Positions 1 through 11,369 of a stretch of 64,000 nt of DNA are shown here, piece by piece. Source of the DNA: Candidula unifasciata (lineage: Eukaryota > Mollusca > Gastropoda > Stylommatophora > Geomitridae); NCBI GenBank assembly GCA_905116865.2, contig CAJHNH020000836.1, forward strand, positions 124,001-188,000. Reading direction: 5' to 3'. Within the stretch, counting starts at the first letter, position 1, and every line of letters begins with the position of its first letter. The notes beneath the pieces were generated by a model that worked only from the letters and a program-made list of their open reading frames with translations, was not told where the DNA came from and did not search any database. The position numbers and the translations under genes were made by a program.

Positions 1-593
1 AATAACAGCAACATCATAAACTTGTTTGTAAGGTTTCTCTATATTGTGTCTTTCCATCTCTACATTGTCACTTAGATCACATCCACTTGACAAATATGCA
101 ATTTCTTTTTTAAGACACAAACTGCTGGTGTCACTCAGATCACATCCACCTGACAAATATGTGATTTCCTTTTTAAGACACATACTACTGGCAGAGTCAA
201 CAGTAAAATCAAGTGACCCTCTGAAGATTTCTGTATGGTTACTTACTGTTTCTATGTTATAATACTGGGAATCTTTATTATTTAAAGACAGGTGTTTATT
301 TATGTCAATCGAAGACTCTTTCTCTGAGAAATTACTGCAACTGTCCAGGTTAAACAGCACTTTGTAATCTGTTTCAGCCTCTGATGTTTCTGTATTTCTG
401 TTTCTGGTAATTTCTTTAAAGTTGCTGCAAGTTACCCTGTCTGCAGTTTCAGTGAATCTATGAGACTCATCTTCGCTCAACGCATCAGATAATTCCTGTT
501 TTACAAGCTTCAAGTCTGTGACATGATACAGCTCTGTTTGTGGATGCCTTTGTGTGGTGATGGAAAGATAACTTTGAGGACTCTGGGGTATTT
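1..593 (-). CDS. ZNF-A exon 2, linker region of a C2H2 zinc-finger gene (runs off left edge)
   Basis: Read on the minus strand from an acceptor (TATGTTTCAG, then AAATACC) at 594, one frame stays open to the window edge. It starts with two bases, so it joins the phase-1 donor of the exon at 2870. The protein is an acidic, Ser/Thr-rich linker without fingers. It contains L-K-L-V-K-Q-E-L, a psi-K-x-E motif, and a tandem 25-aa duplication around C-L-K-K-E-I. Near the edge stands I-E-K-P-Y-K-Q-V-Y-D, matching E-T-P-Y-R-Q-K-V-Y-D in ZNF-D just before its fingers. The stretch around S-L-D-F-T-V-D matches the start of the ZNF-C ORF. By homology the fingers lie to the left of the window. Likely a nuclear DNA-binding regulator; expression is unproven. 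Confidence 0.65.
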
Positions 594-716
594 CTGAAAC
601 ATATCATAGTGAATATTTCATTAATAACTTCATAGACATACTACATGTGGTTAGCAAAACGGACTCACAAAGTACGCTCTGGAAAATAAAAACTTGCGTC
701 CTATGCATAGAGTGGC

Positions 717-1805
717 TTGTTTTGCTTGATAAAAACTCTCACCAGGAGAATACTGTGGATTTTCTGTCCAGGATGTCGGGGTAATGAGCAAGCTGATAGA
801 CTGGCTGCTGCCACTCATTTGGGTGATGAGCTATGTTACGATACAGCGGAAGCAGTGAAGGCTTTCTGGGATCAAGTGGACAGTGCAACCGGACACACTG
901 AGCATCCACACACTGAGCATCCACACACTGAGCATCCATCCACACACTGAGCATCCACACACTGAGCATCCATCCACACACTGAGCATCCATCCACACAC
1001 TGAGCATCCACACACTGACAGACTAATTCAACACATGAGCATCCACACACTAAGCATCCATCCACACACTGAGCATCCATCCACACACTGAGCATCCACA
1101 CACTGAGCATCCACACACTGAGCATCCACACACTGAGCATCCATCCACACACTGAGCATCCATCCACACACTGAGCATCCACACACTGACAGACTAATTC
1201 AACACATGAGCATCCACACACTAAGCATCCATCCACACACTGAGCATCCATCCACACACTGAGCATCCATCCACACACTGAGCATCCACACACTGAGCAT
1301 CCACACACTGAGCATCCACACACTGAGCATCCATCCACACACTGAGCATCCACACACTGAGCATCCATCCACACACTGAGCATCCACACACTGAGCATCC
1401 ATCCACACACTGAGCATCCACACACTGACAGACTAATTCAACACATGAGCATCCACACACTGAGCATCCATCCACACACTGAGCATCCATCCACACACTG
1501 AGCATCCATCCACACACTGAGCATCCATCCACACACTGAGCATCCATCCACACACTGAGCATCCATCCACACACTGAGCATCCACACACTGAGCATCCAC
1601 ACACTAAGCATCCACACACTGACAGACTAATTCAGCAAGGGGCGAACTGGGAGTCTGGAAGATATTCAACATTGCAGAGGAAAACAGGTGGACTTTTAAT
1701 CAGGTTTCAACAGGTACTATTTGCATATCAACTCTTCTTTGGCTACTGAAAAGGGAAATGGAGCATGTATGGGAATGTCTGGAGTGCAGGGATGTCAATT
1801 CTTGA
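717..1805 (+). pseudogene. LINE 3' ORF end (RNase H type), split by a minisatellite
   Basis: The 5' piece reads W-I-F-C-P-G-C-R-G-N-E-Q-A-D-R-L-A, the last catalytic block of a retrotransposon RNase H domain (the usual H of P-G-H is C here), then K-A-F-W-D. After the minisatellite the frame resumes and ends T-L-L-W-L-L-K-R-E-M-E-H-V-W-E-C, then C-R-D-V-N-S and a stop at 1803-1805. The same ending recurs at 8790, 45325, 50935, 54010 and 63950. It lies in the large ZNF-A intron. Confidence 0.6.
893..1637. repeat. 15/19-bp minisatellite with a higher-order spacer
   Basis: Two interleaved units, GAGCATCCACACACT (15 bp) and the same with an extra ATCC (19 bp), fill about 745 bp. A 25-bp spacer beginning GACAGACTAATTC punctuates the array near 1018, 1190, 1429 and 1620, giving irregular blocks. 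The Cys/Trp-rich open frames across it on the minus strand are artefacts of the period. It has grown inside the LINE ORF at 717-1805. Confidence 0.9.
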
Positions 1806-2299
1806 TTCATTCACTTATGGATATACTAGAAACAGGAGGCAAAATGGCTGTAAAGTTAGTACAATAACCTTTAAGCCAAGCAGTAGTGGTTTTTCTTTTT
1901 ACACTGTGAACCAAGCAGATTCTCACATAACAGAAGAACAGGACATACACCACCCCCTCCCTCTCTTCCTTATCCCACTCCTGAAACGGGATAGTAGATA
2001 AAAAACAAACTTCATTTGACAAGTGCATAAAACTTAAGACAGCCCAACATAAAGAAACATACAAACACTGATAGTTACCTGCATGGTGCAATTAGACACA
2101 GTACAGGAAGACATATGTTCTTAAACAGATGAGGTTTCACTAGTCACATTAATTAGTTAGTCGACAGATTATCCTCATTGCATGTCGAACCACTCAGTCC
2201 ATAAGTGCTTGGATCCTCCCCCCTATTAAATCTCGCAGCGTGTAGCGACTAACGACACTAGTTCTGTGTTGGTTTATTATTATTCTTTGACTACCCGCA
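1806..2299. other. intronic sequence, no gene seen
   Basis: Moderately AT-rich DNA in the ZNF-A intron. No conserved protein, tandem repeat or known repeat of this window was recognised. Confidence 0.4.
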
Positions 2300-2800
2300 T
2301 AGTGTTCTTGTTAGGTGACACCCCGTTTAACATGTTCTTGCAGTCTGACCATGGTTGCAGATTCACAGTTCTCAGTTGGTTTGCACAAACTTCTTAATTC
2401 TCTTAGAGCATTAAGTATATCAGCCTGGTCCATGGCTTGTCCGGCTTTCACAGTAGCCTTACCTGCACGCCTGTCAGATTACTCATTTCCTTGTACCCCC
2501 ACGTCTTGGCACAAAAATGAAACTAATCCTCATCAGCCATGAAAGCTGTAGAGCCACCAACTACTGCCTTTGGACCCAGCCCTTCTCTATCTTCCTGAGC
2601 ATACTCATCGAGTCACTGAGAAAGCATGCCCCAGTTAAAGTTTGTGTCTCTACTCATTTTACCCTGTGTCAACCTGAAAGTCCTACTCTAATGATAAAAA
2701 CTGATCTCAATGGGGATTGGCAGTTAAGCATACGCATCACTGTGATACCTCGACTCTGTAGTCACCAAGCTAGCTCAACTCCCTAACAAGATACAGTGAA
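2300..2800 (-). pseudogene. LINE RNase H fragment
   Basis: The minus strand reads V-Q-G-N-E-stop-S-D-R-R-A-G-K-A, a mutated G-N-E-x-A-D-R-L-A block with a stop at the variable position. It continues A-M-D-Q-A-D-I-L-N-A-L-R-E, the tail motif seen in the fragments at 8790 and 63770. A dead I-superfamily remnant inside the ZNF-A intron. Confidence 0.5.
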
Positions 2801-2869
2801 ATGCACAAGTTTGTGTGCCCATTATCTAAATACTATGTGGTATTGTCTTGAAATTACTCTGATCCTTAC

Positions 2870-3099
2870 CTGCATAGTCTAGATAAACTTCAGGTTGTTG
2901 TGTCTTGACAACTACTGGTGATTCACTATCCATTCTGTCATATATTCGGCCTTCAGTAAGAGTCTCTTTAGTACAACTGAGAGCACCTTGATATTCTAGA
3001 TTAGCTTCAGGATGCTCTATCTTTATACTCGACTGTGTTTTACTGTCCATCTTATCAAAGTCTTGAGAGATCTCTAGCAGGACTGGGAACACAATCAAC
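2870..3099 (-). CDS. ZNF-A exon 1, N-terminal psi-K-x-E module exon
   Basis: The acceptor CTTTCAG ends at 3100 and the donor AG/GTAAGG follows 2870. The ATG at 3050 (M-D-S-K-T-Q) is the position used by ZNF-B and ZNF-C. It gives 60 codons plus one base. The exon holds one full module with I-K-I-E and a second with V-K-T-Q, where the expected E is Q. It ends Q-P-E-V-Y-L-D-Y-A at the donor. This is one module shorter than the ZNF-B/C exon. Splicing to 593 keeps the frame. The 49 nt before the ATG resemble the 5' UTR part of the ZNF-B/C exons. Confidence 0.65.
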
Positions 3100-3721
3100 C
3101 TGAAAGGTTGAGACATTGAGGTAATGACAGATCTCATACATACATCAATCGGCTTCCCAAACAACATCTGATAATATCACAGGGGAAGATGAGATTATAT
3201 TCTTCCAAGCCATTTTTTTCATCTTCGCATAAAAAACAGTGTTGGGTGGACCCCTTCGAGGCAACGGGTCTGGCTGGCGGGGCTTCATAAGATTAGCACC
3301 ATATCGATATATTTTGATTTGTGACATCATAAAATGTCAAGTGTGTCTCTCTTTGTCTGGTTCCTCTTCTTCTACCTGCTGACATAGGAGACCCTACCAG
3401 TAGCTTAGCTGATGTCGGCATAGTTAAATAGTCACCTTAGACAACTATAGTCATTAGGGGTGAACAGTAAAAAAAAAAAGGGTACAATCGGGAGATGTGA
3501 ACCGGCGTCTTTGCACATGGTTATAAACCATAAGTTTTCTGCCACCAGTACGGACAGCCGATAAGTAACTGCCTGTGTCGCCGTCCTCACGCAATTCCAT
3601 AGCTACAGCGACGTTTCTCAATTTACCCCAGAGTGTTAACTCTGGTACCCATTTCCTAGAGGCTGGGTGAACCGTCCGGTTTCCAACACAGGCCATGGGC
3701 TGCAGCGAGTCGCAGCTAGAT
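3100..3721. other. sequence upstream of ZNF-A exon 1
   Basis: It should contain upstream intron or 5' leader of ZNF-A, but I see no convincing exon or promoter. Includes a short A-run (3468-3478) and low-complexity patches. Confidence 0.3.
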
Positions 3722-4003
3722 TTCTTCTTCTTCTTCTTCTTTACGTACACCAGCTGTACACTCTGGCGGAAAGTTCTGGTTGCTCATCCATTACTGAACT
3801 GCAGTCCTGCTCCAGAACCTGAGTGTTGCGTGTGCATCAGTTTTACAGATCTCATTCTCTTGAATACAGACTGTTGGTTCCTTGCCTCTCCGGCAGATGC
3901 ACCCGGACTTCAAAGGAAGCTCCCGAATTAGTCGACTCTTACAACATGGTGAGTCTATTTTTGTTTTCCCCACAATGGGGCCCCGGAACCCACATGGGGG
4001 GCA
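3722..4003 (-). mobile_element. S1 SINE copy
   Basis: Starts on the plus strand with (CTT)n, i.e. a 3' (GAA)n tail on the minus strand. Body motifs are CACTCTGGCGG, CTTGCCTCTC, TAGTCGACTC and CCCACAATGGGG. The head faces right. Confidence 0.75.
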
Positions 4004-4054
4004 GCAAGGATTTGAAAGTGAGTCTCCTATCGACTGCGTTAATGCAGTCACTGT

Positions 4055-4645
4055 AAAAAACTCACGAGCAAAGCTGCAGGAGATGCTGAAGCTGCTGCTC
4101 ATGAGTCCCAGCCATCTAGTTTAGCCCCAATCCACGCTGCGTTATAACTCAAATCGACTACTTAACAGATAATTGTATGCTTTATATCTGGAAATTATGG
4201 CACAGAAGCTGTAAATAGTGCCCGAAAATCTGCTGTTTGTGGCTGTTACGCCATTGAAACTCGGATAAGTAAGATCGGAACAAGGCGCGGCTCGTACCGG
4301 ATTGGTAACGCAGCTTTTTTTTTAGTAGCATACGAACACTCCACCGAGAGCCTCCCACACAAGCAAATAAATGAGGATGCTGCAGAAGATGTGGTAGCTG
4401 CTGCTCGTGGGTCCCAGTCATCTAGTTTAGCCCCATCCGTGCCGGGCGTAGCGGCGCGGGGGAGACTCTCGGCGGCGAGTTTAACTCGGTGGTTTGTTCC
4501 GTTTCTCGAAATTGATAACGGACACTAATCCTAGTTTTCCCGCGATGTGCTTGTGACCGCAAGTGCGCAATTGACACATGACTGAGGCCCGAAAGGATAT
4601 TTTGCTGCCACCATCTTTAGTGCCGGTTATTCGGAGGATAGCCAA
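4055..4645. mobile_element. T3-like MITE, left end missing
   Basis: The right end GTTATTCGGAGGATAGCC matches the terminal inverted repeat of the intact T3 at 30954. Inside are two arms carrying CTCACGAGC / GCTGCTCATGAGTCCC and TAGTTTAGCCCCA, the nested palindrome cassette also found in T2. It contains an insertion between about 4143 and 4370. Confidence 0.5.
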
Positions 4646-4669
4646 TTATTAAATTTTTCAATAAACTAA

Positions 4670-5168
4670 TAATAAACATTTATCATGAACAACAAGCAGC
4701 CATCAGAGCAGCTGGTGAAACATCTGATTGGTTCGAGGTGCAAAAGGGGGTGAGGTAGGGGTGCATTCTCTCACCATACCTATTCAATATATACTCAGAA
4801 AATATAATGAGAAATGTCAAAAATTAAAAGGAGGATGGCCTTGGCAATGCAAAGATTTAACAGCCTTAAAAGTCTATGGTTAAGCACCAGCATGGAGATA
4901 AAAATTAGAATTTTAGAGCATGCATCTTCCCTGTGGCTACATACGGATGTGAGTCGTGGTCTATCTCTCAGTCCTTAAGAAAGAGAATAGGGGCTTTTGA
5001 ACTGAAATGCTATAGAAAGATTCTCAGAATATCTTGGACAAAGAAGAGGAGAAATATTGACATCTTAAAAGATCTGAACATCAAGAAAGATTGGCTAATA
5101 TACAGCATCCTTTCTCGGAAGCTGAAATATTTTGGTCATATCAAGCGGCACAACAGATTGGAAAATAC
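4670..5168 (+). pseudogene. RTE-like LINE reverse transcriptase C-terminal fragment
   Basis: Reads G-V-R-stop-G-C-I-L-S-P-Y-L-F-N-I-Y-S-E, an RT block with Q changed to a stop. It continues to Y-G-C-E-S-W-S-I and L-R-I-S-W-T-K-K, the RT thumb/C-terminal motifs. Frameshifted and dead; truncated by T1. Confidence 0.6.
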
Positions 5169-5729
5169 GGCTCTCCTTTCAACTACGGCCGGTAGACAAC
5201 AGTAGACAGCCCGTTAGAGTTCTGTCCCCTGGCTGCAGTGCAATTACGGACTGGAGAAGGTACGAATCAGAAAACAAAGTGAGGTCGACATGCCTGGCAG
5301 AACCCACACTACGACTCAAATTAGCGACCGCGTTCAATTACCGCTTCTTGCGACGCATTACAGAGTGGATTAGAGGGAACAAAACAAGTGACATAATTAC
5401 TGTGTGTTGGCGGTAGACAGTGTGCCGTGCCCTACTGTCATCATACGGTTAGGGTTTGGGTTAGATTTAGGGTTAGGGTTGCTACTTTGAGTTTGTGCAA
5501 AGACGAGATATGGCGACACTATCCGTAACCCTAACCCACACCCTAAACCTAACCCAAACCCTAACCGTATTATTATAGCAGGCAGTGCACGCTATCGCCA
5601 ACACACAGTAATTATATCATTTGTTTCATTTCCTCCTGTCTAGTCTGTAATAGCACTGCAGCCAGGGGACAGAACTCCGACTAACCGGCCGTCTACTGTT
5701 GTCTACCGGCCGTAATTAAAAGGAGAGCC
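5169..5729. mobile_element. T1 palindromic MITE with telomere-like repeats
   Basis: 561 bp with about 90-bp terminal inverted repeats beginning GGCTCTCCTTT. Flanks GAAAATAC and GAAAAAAC match at 7 of 8 positions, compatible with an 8-bp hAT-type target duplication. Inner arms carry TTAGGG-like repeats (5448-5484) and their complement (5524-5572), so the element can fold almost end to end. No transposase. Confidence 0.75.
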
Positions 5730-6381
5730 GAAAAAACTATAGCATAAGGCATGGTACCAGGAAGGAGGGGCAGGGGCCGACCGAAACGAAGATGACCACG
5801 GGATATAAATGACTTCTTGAGTATGAAAGTATATGAGGCAGGAGAACTGGCGAAAGACCGAGTTTCTTTCAGGCAGACTGTGATGAGAGCGACGTAGCAA
5901 AGGACCTGCTACATGATGATGATGAATAATAAACAGTTGGGCTAGCCAACAACAGTTGATGAGTTGAGCCTGAGAGTGTTGTTGAACTTGTTGTCCAACA
6001 AACAAATAAAAAAGACAACTATTATAGATCTCTGCCTGGCTATTTTAGATACCTTAATTATAGACCTGTTCAGCCATGGGATGGGTATATCGTGCCAGAA
6101 AAAAAATTTAACGGGTTACCTCCAAAAATAACAACAAACGACGTCAAGCTTGAAGAAAATTGGACATGGACGCCGCCATTTCTGCAAGTATACTTCCGGT
6201 ACACCGTTCTTGGAGACTTCATCATCATCATCATCACATGCCCTGTCCACGTATCTCTCTATTCCTTGTTCTCAAGATCAATTCCACCGACGATATCCTT
6301 CCATGCCACTAGTGTCGCAGTCCATCTGTCATCATATCTCTTGGTCTACCTCTCCCATTCTACCATTGATCTTGGCAGTCG
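5730..6381. other. R3 dispersed repeat with ETS/YY1-like module
   Basis: The part at about 6020-6200 is a diverged copy of the repeat at 25905, 42890 and 61965. It includes GCCGCCAT (6172-6179) and CTTCCGGT (6193-6200), 13 nt apart. The rest shows no gene; 5736-5900 looks like another LINE 3' remnant. Confidence 0.4.
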
Positions 6382-6905
6382 TTACAACATTCTCTGTAGC
6401 CCCCCCCCCCCCCCCATATGACCAAAGAACAGTGCTTGTCTTTTCCCTATAGCTGCATATATTGTACTGCTTTCAATAGCTTTCTTCAAGCAATCCTCGT
6501 TAGTTACTCTGGCAGTCCAATGGATTCTTAACATACGTCTGAAAAACCACATCTCCGTCGCCTCCAAGGTCTTTCTAATTTGTGCATTCACACTCCATGA
6601 CTCACTACCATACAGCAATATAGGTTCTACATACATTTTAGTACTCTCGGACATCCAAAGAAAGGGACCTGTTGCACTCGATGTTCTTCATTCATTAGCC
6701 TGGACTATTCTGCTCTACATTTCTGGCACAATTCTTCCGTCTGATATTATGACTGTACCCAGATATTTGAATTTATCCACCTGTGTTAAAATTTTACCTT
6801 CTAGTCTAATATTACACTGTGGTGGTATTATTTTCTTTGATATATCCATTACCTCCGTTTTCTTTCCATTCAAGGACAGAGCCTTTGTTTGCGCTCTCCC
6901 CCTAA
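6382..6905 (-). pseudogene. RTE-like LINE reverse transcriptase fragment
   Basis: The minus strand gives A-L-S-L-N-G-K-K-T-E-V-M and F-K-Y-L-G-T-V-I-I-S-D-G-R, then I-L-L-Y-G-S-E-S-W-S and R-R-M-L-R-I-H-W-T. These are consecutive RT palm-end and thumb motifs. It has a stop after the first segment and is truncated. Confidence 0.65.
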
Positions 6906-6948
6906 TACAATGGTAAATAATTATTGTAGATTATTTGCACCCCCCCCC

Positions 6949-7138
6949 CCCTGTGGGTTCCAGTGCCTCATTGTGGGGAAAACAAGAATAGACCCACTGA
7001 CTCCCCAAAAGCATGCCGTAAGAGTCGACTAATTGGGGAGCTTCCTTTGAAGTCGGAGTGCAACTGCCGGAGAGGCAAGGATCCTAAAAATTTGTATTCA
7101 AGTGAATCAGATCAGGTGAACACGAAGACGAAGAAGAT
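6949..7138 (+). mobile_element. S1 SINE copy with internal deletion
   Basis: Full head (GTGGGTTCC, GTGGGGAAAACAAGAATAG, GTAAGAGTCGACTAATTGG) and a short body, ending in a GAAGACGAAGAAG tail. The second head stem is perfect here: CTCCCCAA with TTGGGGAG. Confidence 0.75.
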
Positions 7139-7424
7139 GAGTACTGAGCCATCTGTATAATGTATGTTGTTTATATTATAACCACCCACTGTAATTCTTT
7201 GCATATCTTTGATCTCTCTCAGTATCATCTCACTATAGAGACTTGGAGACTTGAACAGTCAAAATTGTTGTAGAAACGAAACAAAGCGGCCATATGCTAA
7301 AAAGCTAACAGCTGAATCGAATTACGGACGTTAAAATTATAAAACCGTGAGTGTATCCCATAGACAGGGTGGCGCCCCGCCAGTAGAAGGAGTAACTTAA
7401 CATAAACTCTGACTGAAAAGTACT

Positions 7425-7646
7425 TCTACCGGCTGTTCAAGTGAGAAGTTGGTTATAATGTCTACTAATCTCTACTTCAGAACCTTCAATTGCCATGATC
7501 ACCAAGGTGCCCAAGACATGGAGGTGACAGCCATAAAATCTAGCTACTCCATCGACGGAGTCTGGAAGTCTCTTGAAAACCACTGTATTTTCACTTTGGG
7601 CACTTTAACACCTAGAGGACTGAACTGTCAACATATTTTCTTCTAA
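7425..7646 (+). pseudogene. Penelope-like element C-terminal fragment
   Basis: Encodes F-N-C-H-D-H-Q-G-A-Q-D-M-E-V-T-A-I, then a Trp-Lys-Ser-Leu-Glu block and T-P-R-G-L-N. This is the end of the GIY-YIG endonuclease region of Penelope-like retroelements. The GIY-YIG core itself is missing. Confidence 0.55.
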
Positions 7647-8789
7647 AATCCTAGGGGATTGAGCTGCCTACACAGTTTTATCCAAAACCCTCCAGTCACG
7701 GCCCCTGGCATTAAATGTGGGTATTTGTTCTCATGTCCCACGTGTCTCGTCAGTGTATTGGCAACACATCGACCTGGCTGCTTCGAGTTACTAAGCTGAG
7801 TGATTTTGTGAGTTTGTATGCTATTGTTTGATTTATGTATCGGATAATCTGGTAAACTAGGTTTTACCTTCATAGCAAACGATTCACCCCATAGTTTCTC
7901 CACTCCTGTGCCAAAAAAAAAAAAAAAAAGAATTTCTATAACTGACCCTTGAGGAAAACAACTGACACAGACTGTAAGCTTAGCATAACCACTAGCATAC
8001 ACACGTGATAAAAGCATAAGGCAGCCATCAGAAGTGCTAACACAAACAGTCCGCTATTAGGAGTGCAGTTCGTCATGGATGGAAGCAGCAGTTGCAAACA
8101 GATGAGCAGCGCGATCAATTTCAATCAAATAAGGCACCACCAATTCTGTGGCAACAGGCCACGCGTTATTTTATTTTTTAATCTGCATTTCACAACACTA
8201 CGTTGGTCACTGTTGAAAAACATTTCAAATGAAATCCGCAGCTCACAGGGTCGCACCACACACTCAACTCAATAACTGGGCGATAAAACTATTCTTTCAG
8301 TCTACAAATAAAAGAAATTGCAACGGCCACTGTCTGTCAGAAGCAAACCATTTGACACGACTAACAAAAGTGACCGTTCCTAGCGTCGATTTCGACCGGA
8401 AGAATTTTGATTTATGAATGTGCTGATAAAGGAGGCTCCATAGCAGCAAGGTTCACGTTTTGTTTGTGTTTATTATATTGTGAAGCTTGCTGATATACTT
8501 TTCGTTCGGTTTTATATCTTTTCTTGATACTTTGGAAAAATAATAGATATATTTACTTACCCTCAAGTCCCGTAGCTGTGTTAGCGTCAGAGCACTGACT
8601 ATATTAGTTCTGCAATGCTTGCTAATTGATAGTTGTCTGTCCGTTAGACCAGAGACGGTTACAATTTTCTGAAGCATTTTCTCGGAGCCCGACAGAATTA
8701 ATGCACGTGCCGCTGCATATTCTACTGCCCATGTAAATGCTCTTGAGGCAGTGATTGTCCCCATAGCCATGTCTACCAGTTACCTGGAA
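7647..8789. other. no gene recognised
   Basis: Contains an A-run (7911-7929) and several short open frames. The minus-strand frame at 8453-8770 (V-S-A-L-T-L-T-Q-L-R-D) resembles the L-T-L-T-R-L-R-D of the next LINE fragment, so it may be a second decayed copy. Otherwise uninformative. Confidence 0.35.
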
Positions 8790-9225
8790 TGTTACCAATT
8801 ACCTGGCAAGCACCACTGTCTTTTTGTATTTTGTGTCGTGAAATTCCACGCTGACCATAACCTCACGCTTCGTGGACCCGTCTGTGTCATGTTATCACAA
8901 TCGACATCTTTGCACATTGGGCATCCCCGTGCGTGCTCAGTCCTCCGCTGCAAAAGCCTCGCCAAGGTACTGATTGTTTCCATGAGGAGTTGGTTATAGT
9001 GTCTCCTGTCTTTACCGCAAAGATGACACAGACGTGCTTCACCAAGCTTAACTCCTCGGTCACGCAGTCGTGTTAGCGTCAGAGATTCGCCTTTATCCTC
9101 CAATCTAGTTCAAACAGCGTTGATGATATCAGCTCTGTCCATGCTTCTTCCCGTTTGCATTGTTGCATTACTTGCCAGCTGGTCAGCTCTTTCATTACTC
9201 TGTTCTGAGAATCCGTCTGTAACAT
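8790..9225 (-). pseudogene. LINE RNase H 3' end fragment
   Basis: The minus strand reads S-N-E-R-A-D-Q-L-A-S-N-A, M-D-R-A-D-I-I-N-A-V, a stop, then L-C-H-L-C-G-K-D-R-R-H-Y-N-Q-L-L and R-R-T-E-H-A-R-G-C-P-M-C. These are the RNase H end and Cys-rich tail of the same family as 717-1805. Confidence 0.55.
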
Positions 9226-9470
9226 TTCAATTCACAAGCTCCAATATTTTTCCTCAGTGGATTGAGTGACAGTCCAGGACTCACAACCGTAATTTGCCAC
9301 AGGAAAAATGCATGATCTCAAGATTTTTACTTTCACTAATTTACAGGTGCTTTGCTGTAGGTTCTCCAAGCTGTTTAATCTCTGCATTGCTAATGCAAGT
9401 CTTCTTCTGACTTCTTTCGAGCAGTCGCCACTGTTGTTGTCATGAGTTGAGCAGCCACCACACACAGTGG
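9226..9470 (-). pseudogene. RTE-like LINE RT C-terminal fragment
   Basis: Encodes R-R-R-L-A-L-A-M-Q-R-L-N-S-L followed by N-Y-G-C-E-S-W-T-V-T-Q-S, the same order of motifs as at 4670-5168. Short and truncated. Confidence 0.55.
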
Positions 9471-10889
9471 ACGAGTCGGGACTTGATATCCCTCGCGCTC
9501 AGCAAAATTTCAAACTTAGACCCGTCCGAAAAGGTATATAGTCCCTTATATTTATCTATACCTTTATCTGGTAAAATAGTCATTTCTAGACCTTCTAGTT
9601 GCTTTGATATATCTTCATTTTCAAACTTACAACTGTAGGTTGGCGAATTCTGGTATTTTTTTTTTTTTTTTTTAGAAATTCCTGTCAACCGGGTTACTAC
9701 TGTGAATACAAAGAAACTTCTTTCCTGGTGACGCTGGTTTGATTTTGAAAAAGGATTCTTTCGCCTGATCCCAAAGTGTCAAGACGTGAATCCAGTCTTT
9801 GTAGAATTTGGCGCATTCATAGTTCCAGTTCTAACTTGGAAGATTTCCTAAGCTTGGAATGAGAACTCTGTAGAGATCAGGCAGACGAATCACAGTCCAG
9901 CCAACAACCACTAACCCATACCATTCTATGCACCAAGCATAACCTAAAGTCCTGCCCTTTTTGCCACTACCTCAACATGGCAAGAGCGTGTTTGTGAGCT
10001 CCAAGACGAGGGGACATTTGCAGACATTTGTGTCATCAATCTAGTGAACTGGTCTTCAAGAGCTTGGTAGAGCTCTGAGGCAGTTTTGTGACCTGACCTG
10101 TGAGAGAGACTTTTTGAGTCCCTATGCAGTTCCGGTGTCCTCGATGGTGAGGAAATCAACTGTTACCAGATCAACTAGAGACATAGAGACCTGAGTCAAC
10201 TACAGTCGAATCACCATGGACTGAGGGGAGCATCGACCTACGAACTGGGATAAGTAATCTATGAGTTACCATCATACTCTCTTCCCACAGCTCCTCGTGA
10301 TTCCAGTGATGAACTCATGTACATCTCAAGGCAATCTGGCTGCTTCAATATCTGGGTCGTGTCATTGTGTACTAAGCTCCATCCACTGAGATCTTGTTGA
10401 CCTATTCACTATTTTATGTATATATTGTACTGATTACATGCATAAATTTTCATGGCTGACTTGGGTGTCCCTATTTCACCATTCTAACTGTCTAGCTTCG
10501 ATGTTTGTGTGAGTAATAAGTGTTATCAGTGTTAACATGGTTATGATAGTAACAAATGATAGTAAACTATCACAACCTGGGGGCTATCTTTTTATAGTAG
10601 TGGGGGTGTCCAGCCAGGTGTGTCTAGGAATATTATATATTTTGTAGTGCCAAAACTTGAGTTGCCCTACTCCAGAAATAAGTTGAGCGTATATTGGCCA
10701 CGGGGCATCCATTAGACCAATACGAGCCAACGACTCAAATAATTATTTCAGAGTGCTGTTGGTTCTTAAGGAGAAATCCTTAAATCAGGCTCGCGACAGG
10801 AGTGATATGTGACAGTTGTTCACTAAAGAGTCCAAGTATCCGAAATCTGTGACATTTTCTTTATCATCATTTTCGATTGTGATATAGGC
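9471..10889. other. no gene recognised
   Basis: About 1.4 kb with a T-run (9657-9674) and a minus-strand frame at 9944-10159 that I do not recognise. The 10500-10630 part could be a decayed LTR or retroelement end, but I see no paired repeat. Confidence 0.3.
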
Positions 10890-11330
10890 CTATATGATTC
10901 TGCAGTAGTTTTGTTCTTTTCCTAATTTCAGAATGTGTATCACTGTTGCTAGTTTCCAGGACTTTGGTATATTTCCGTTAGCCCAAATCTGATTGAATAG
11001 TGTAATAATAATTTGGATTGTTTTTAGTGGGATTCGTTTCGAAATCTCATACCATAGAATACCCTGTCCTGTGGCATTGTTTTTTCTAACAATTGCTTCT
11101 TCCGCTTTGGACACTGATCTCAGAATTCAGATATGACTTGTCAATATTAGTTTGTTTAGCGATTTGTATTTATTTTTTTATTTCGCTAACTCTTCTACAT
11201 ATTTCACGTATATTTGTACTCTGTTAGCACTAGCTAGTCTTGTAAAATAATTTTGCAAACGAGTCTGCTTTTTCCCAATCTAAGAATTGTTCGTTCTGGA
11301 AACTTAGGGTAGGAATATTTCCTCTTGTGT
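10890..11330 (-). pseudogene. LINE reverse transcriptase N-terminal fragment
   Basis: The minus strand gives A-I-V-R-K-N-N-A-T-G-Q-G-I-L-W-Y-E and L-F-N-Q-I-W-A-N-G-N-I-P-K-S-W-K, blocks at the start of non-LTR reverse transcriptases (usual G-P-D-G is G-Q-G here). Upstream it continues with stops. Confidence 0.55.
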
Positions 11331-11369
11331 ATTTTCCATCGATCGACTCTTAAGTTTGTTCCGTATTTC

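Noticed and set aside
739..1619. Cys/Trp-rich minus-strand proteins across the minisatellite
   Set aside because: Pure products of the 15/19-bp period; all frames look alike and no start context or conservation supports them.
5448..5572. Chromosome end or telomere fusion
   Set aside because: TTAGGG-like runs are short, degenerate and inside a MITE with defined ends.
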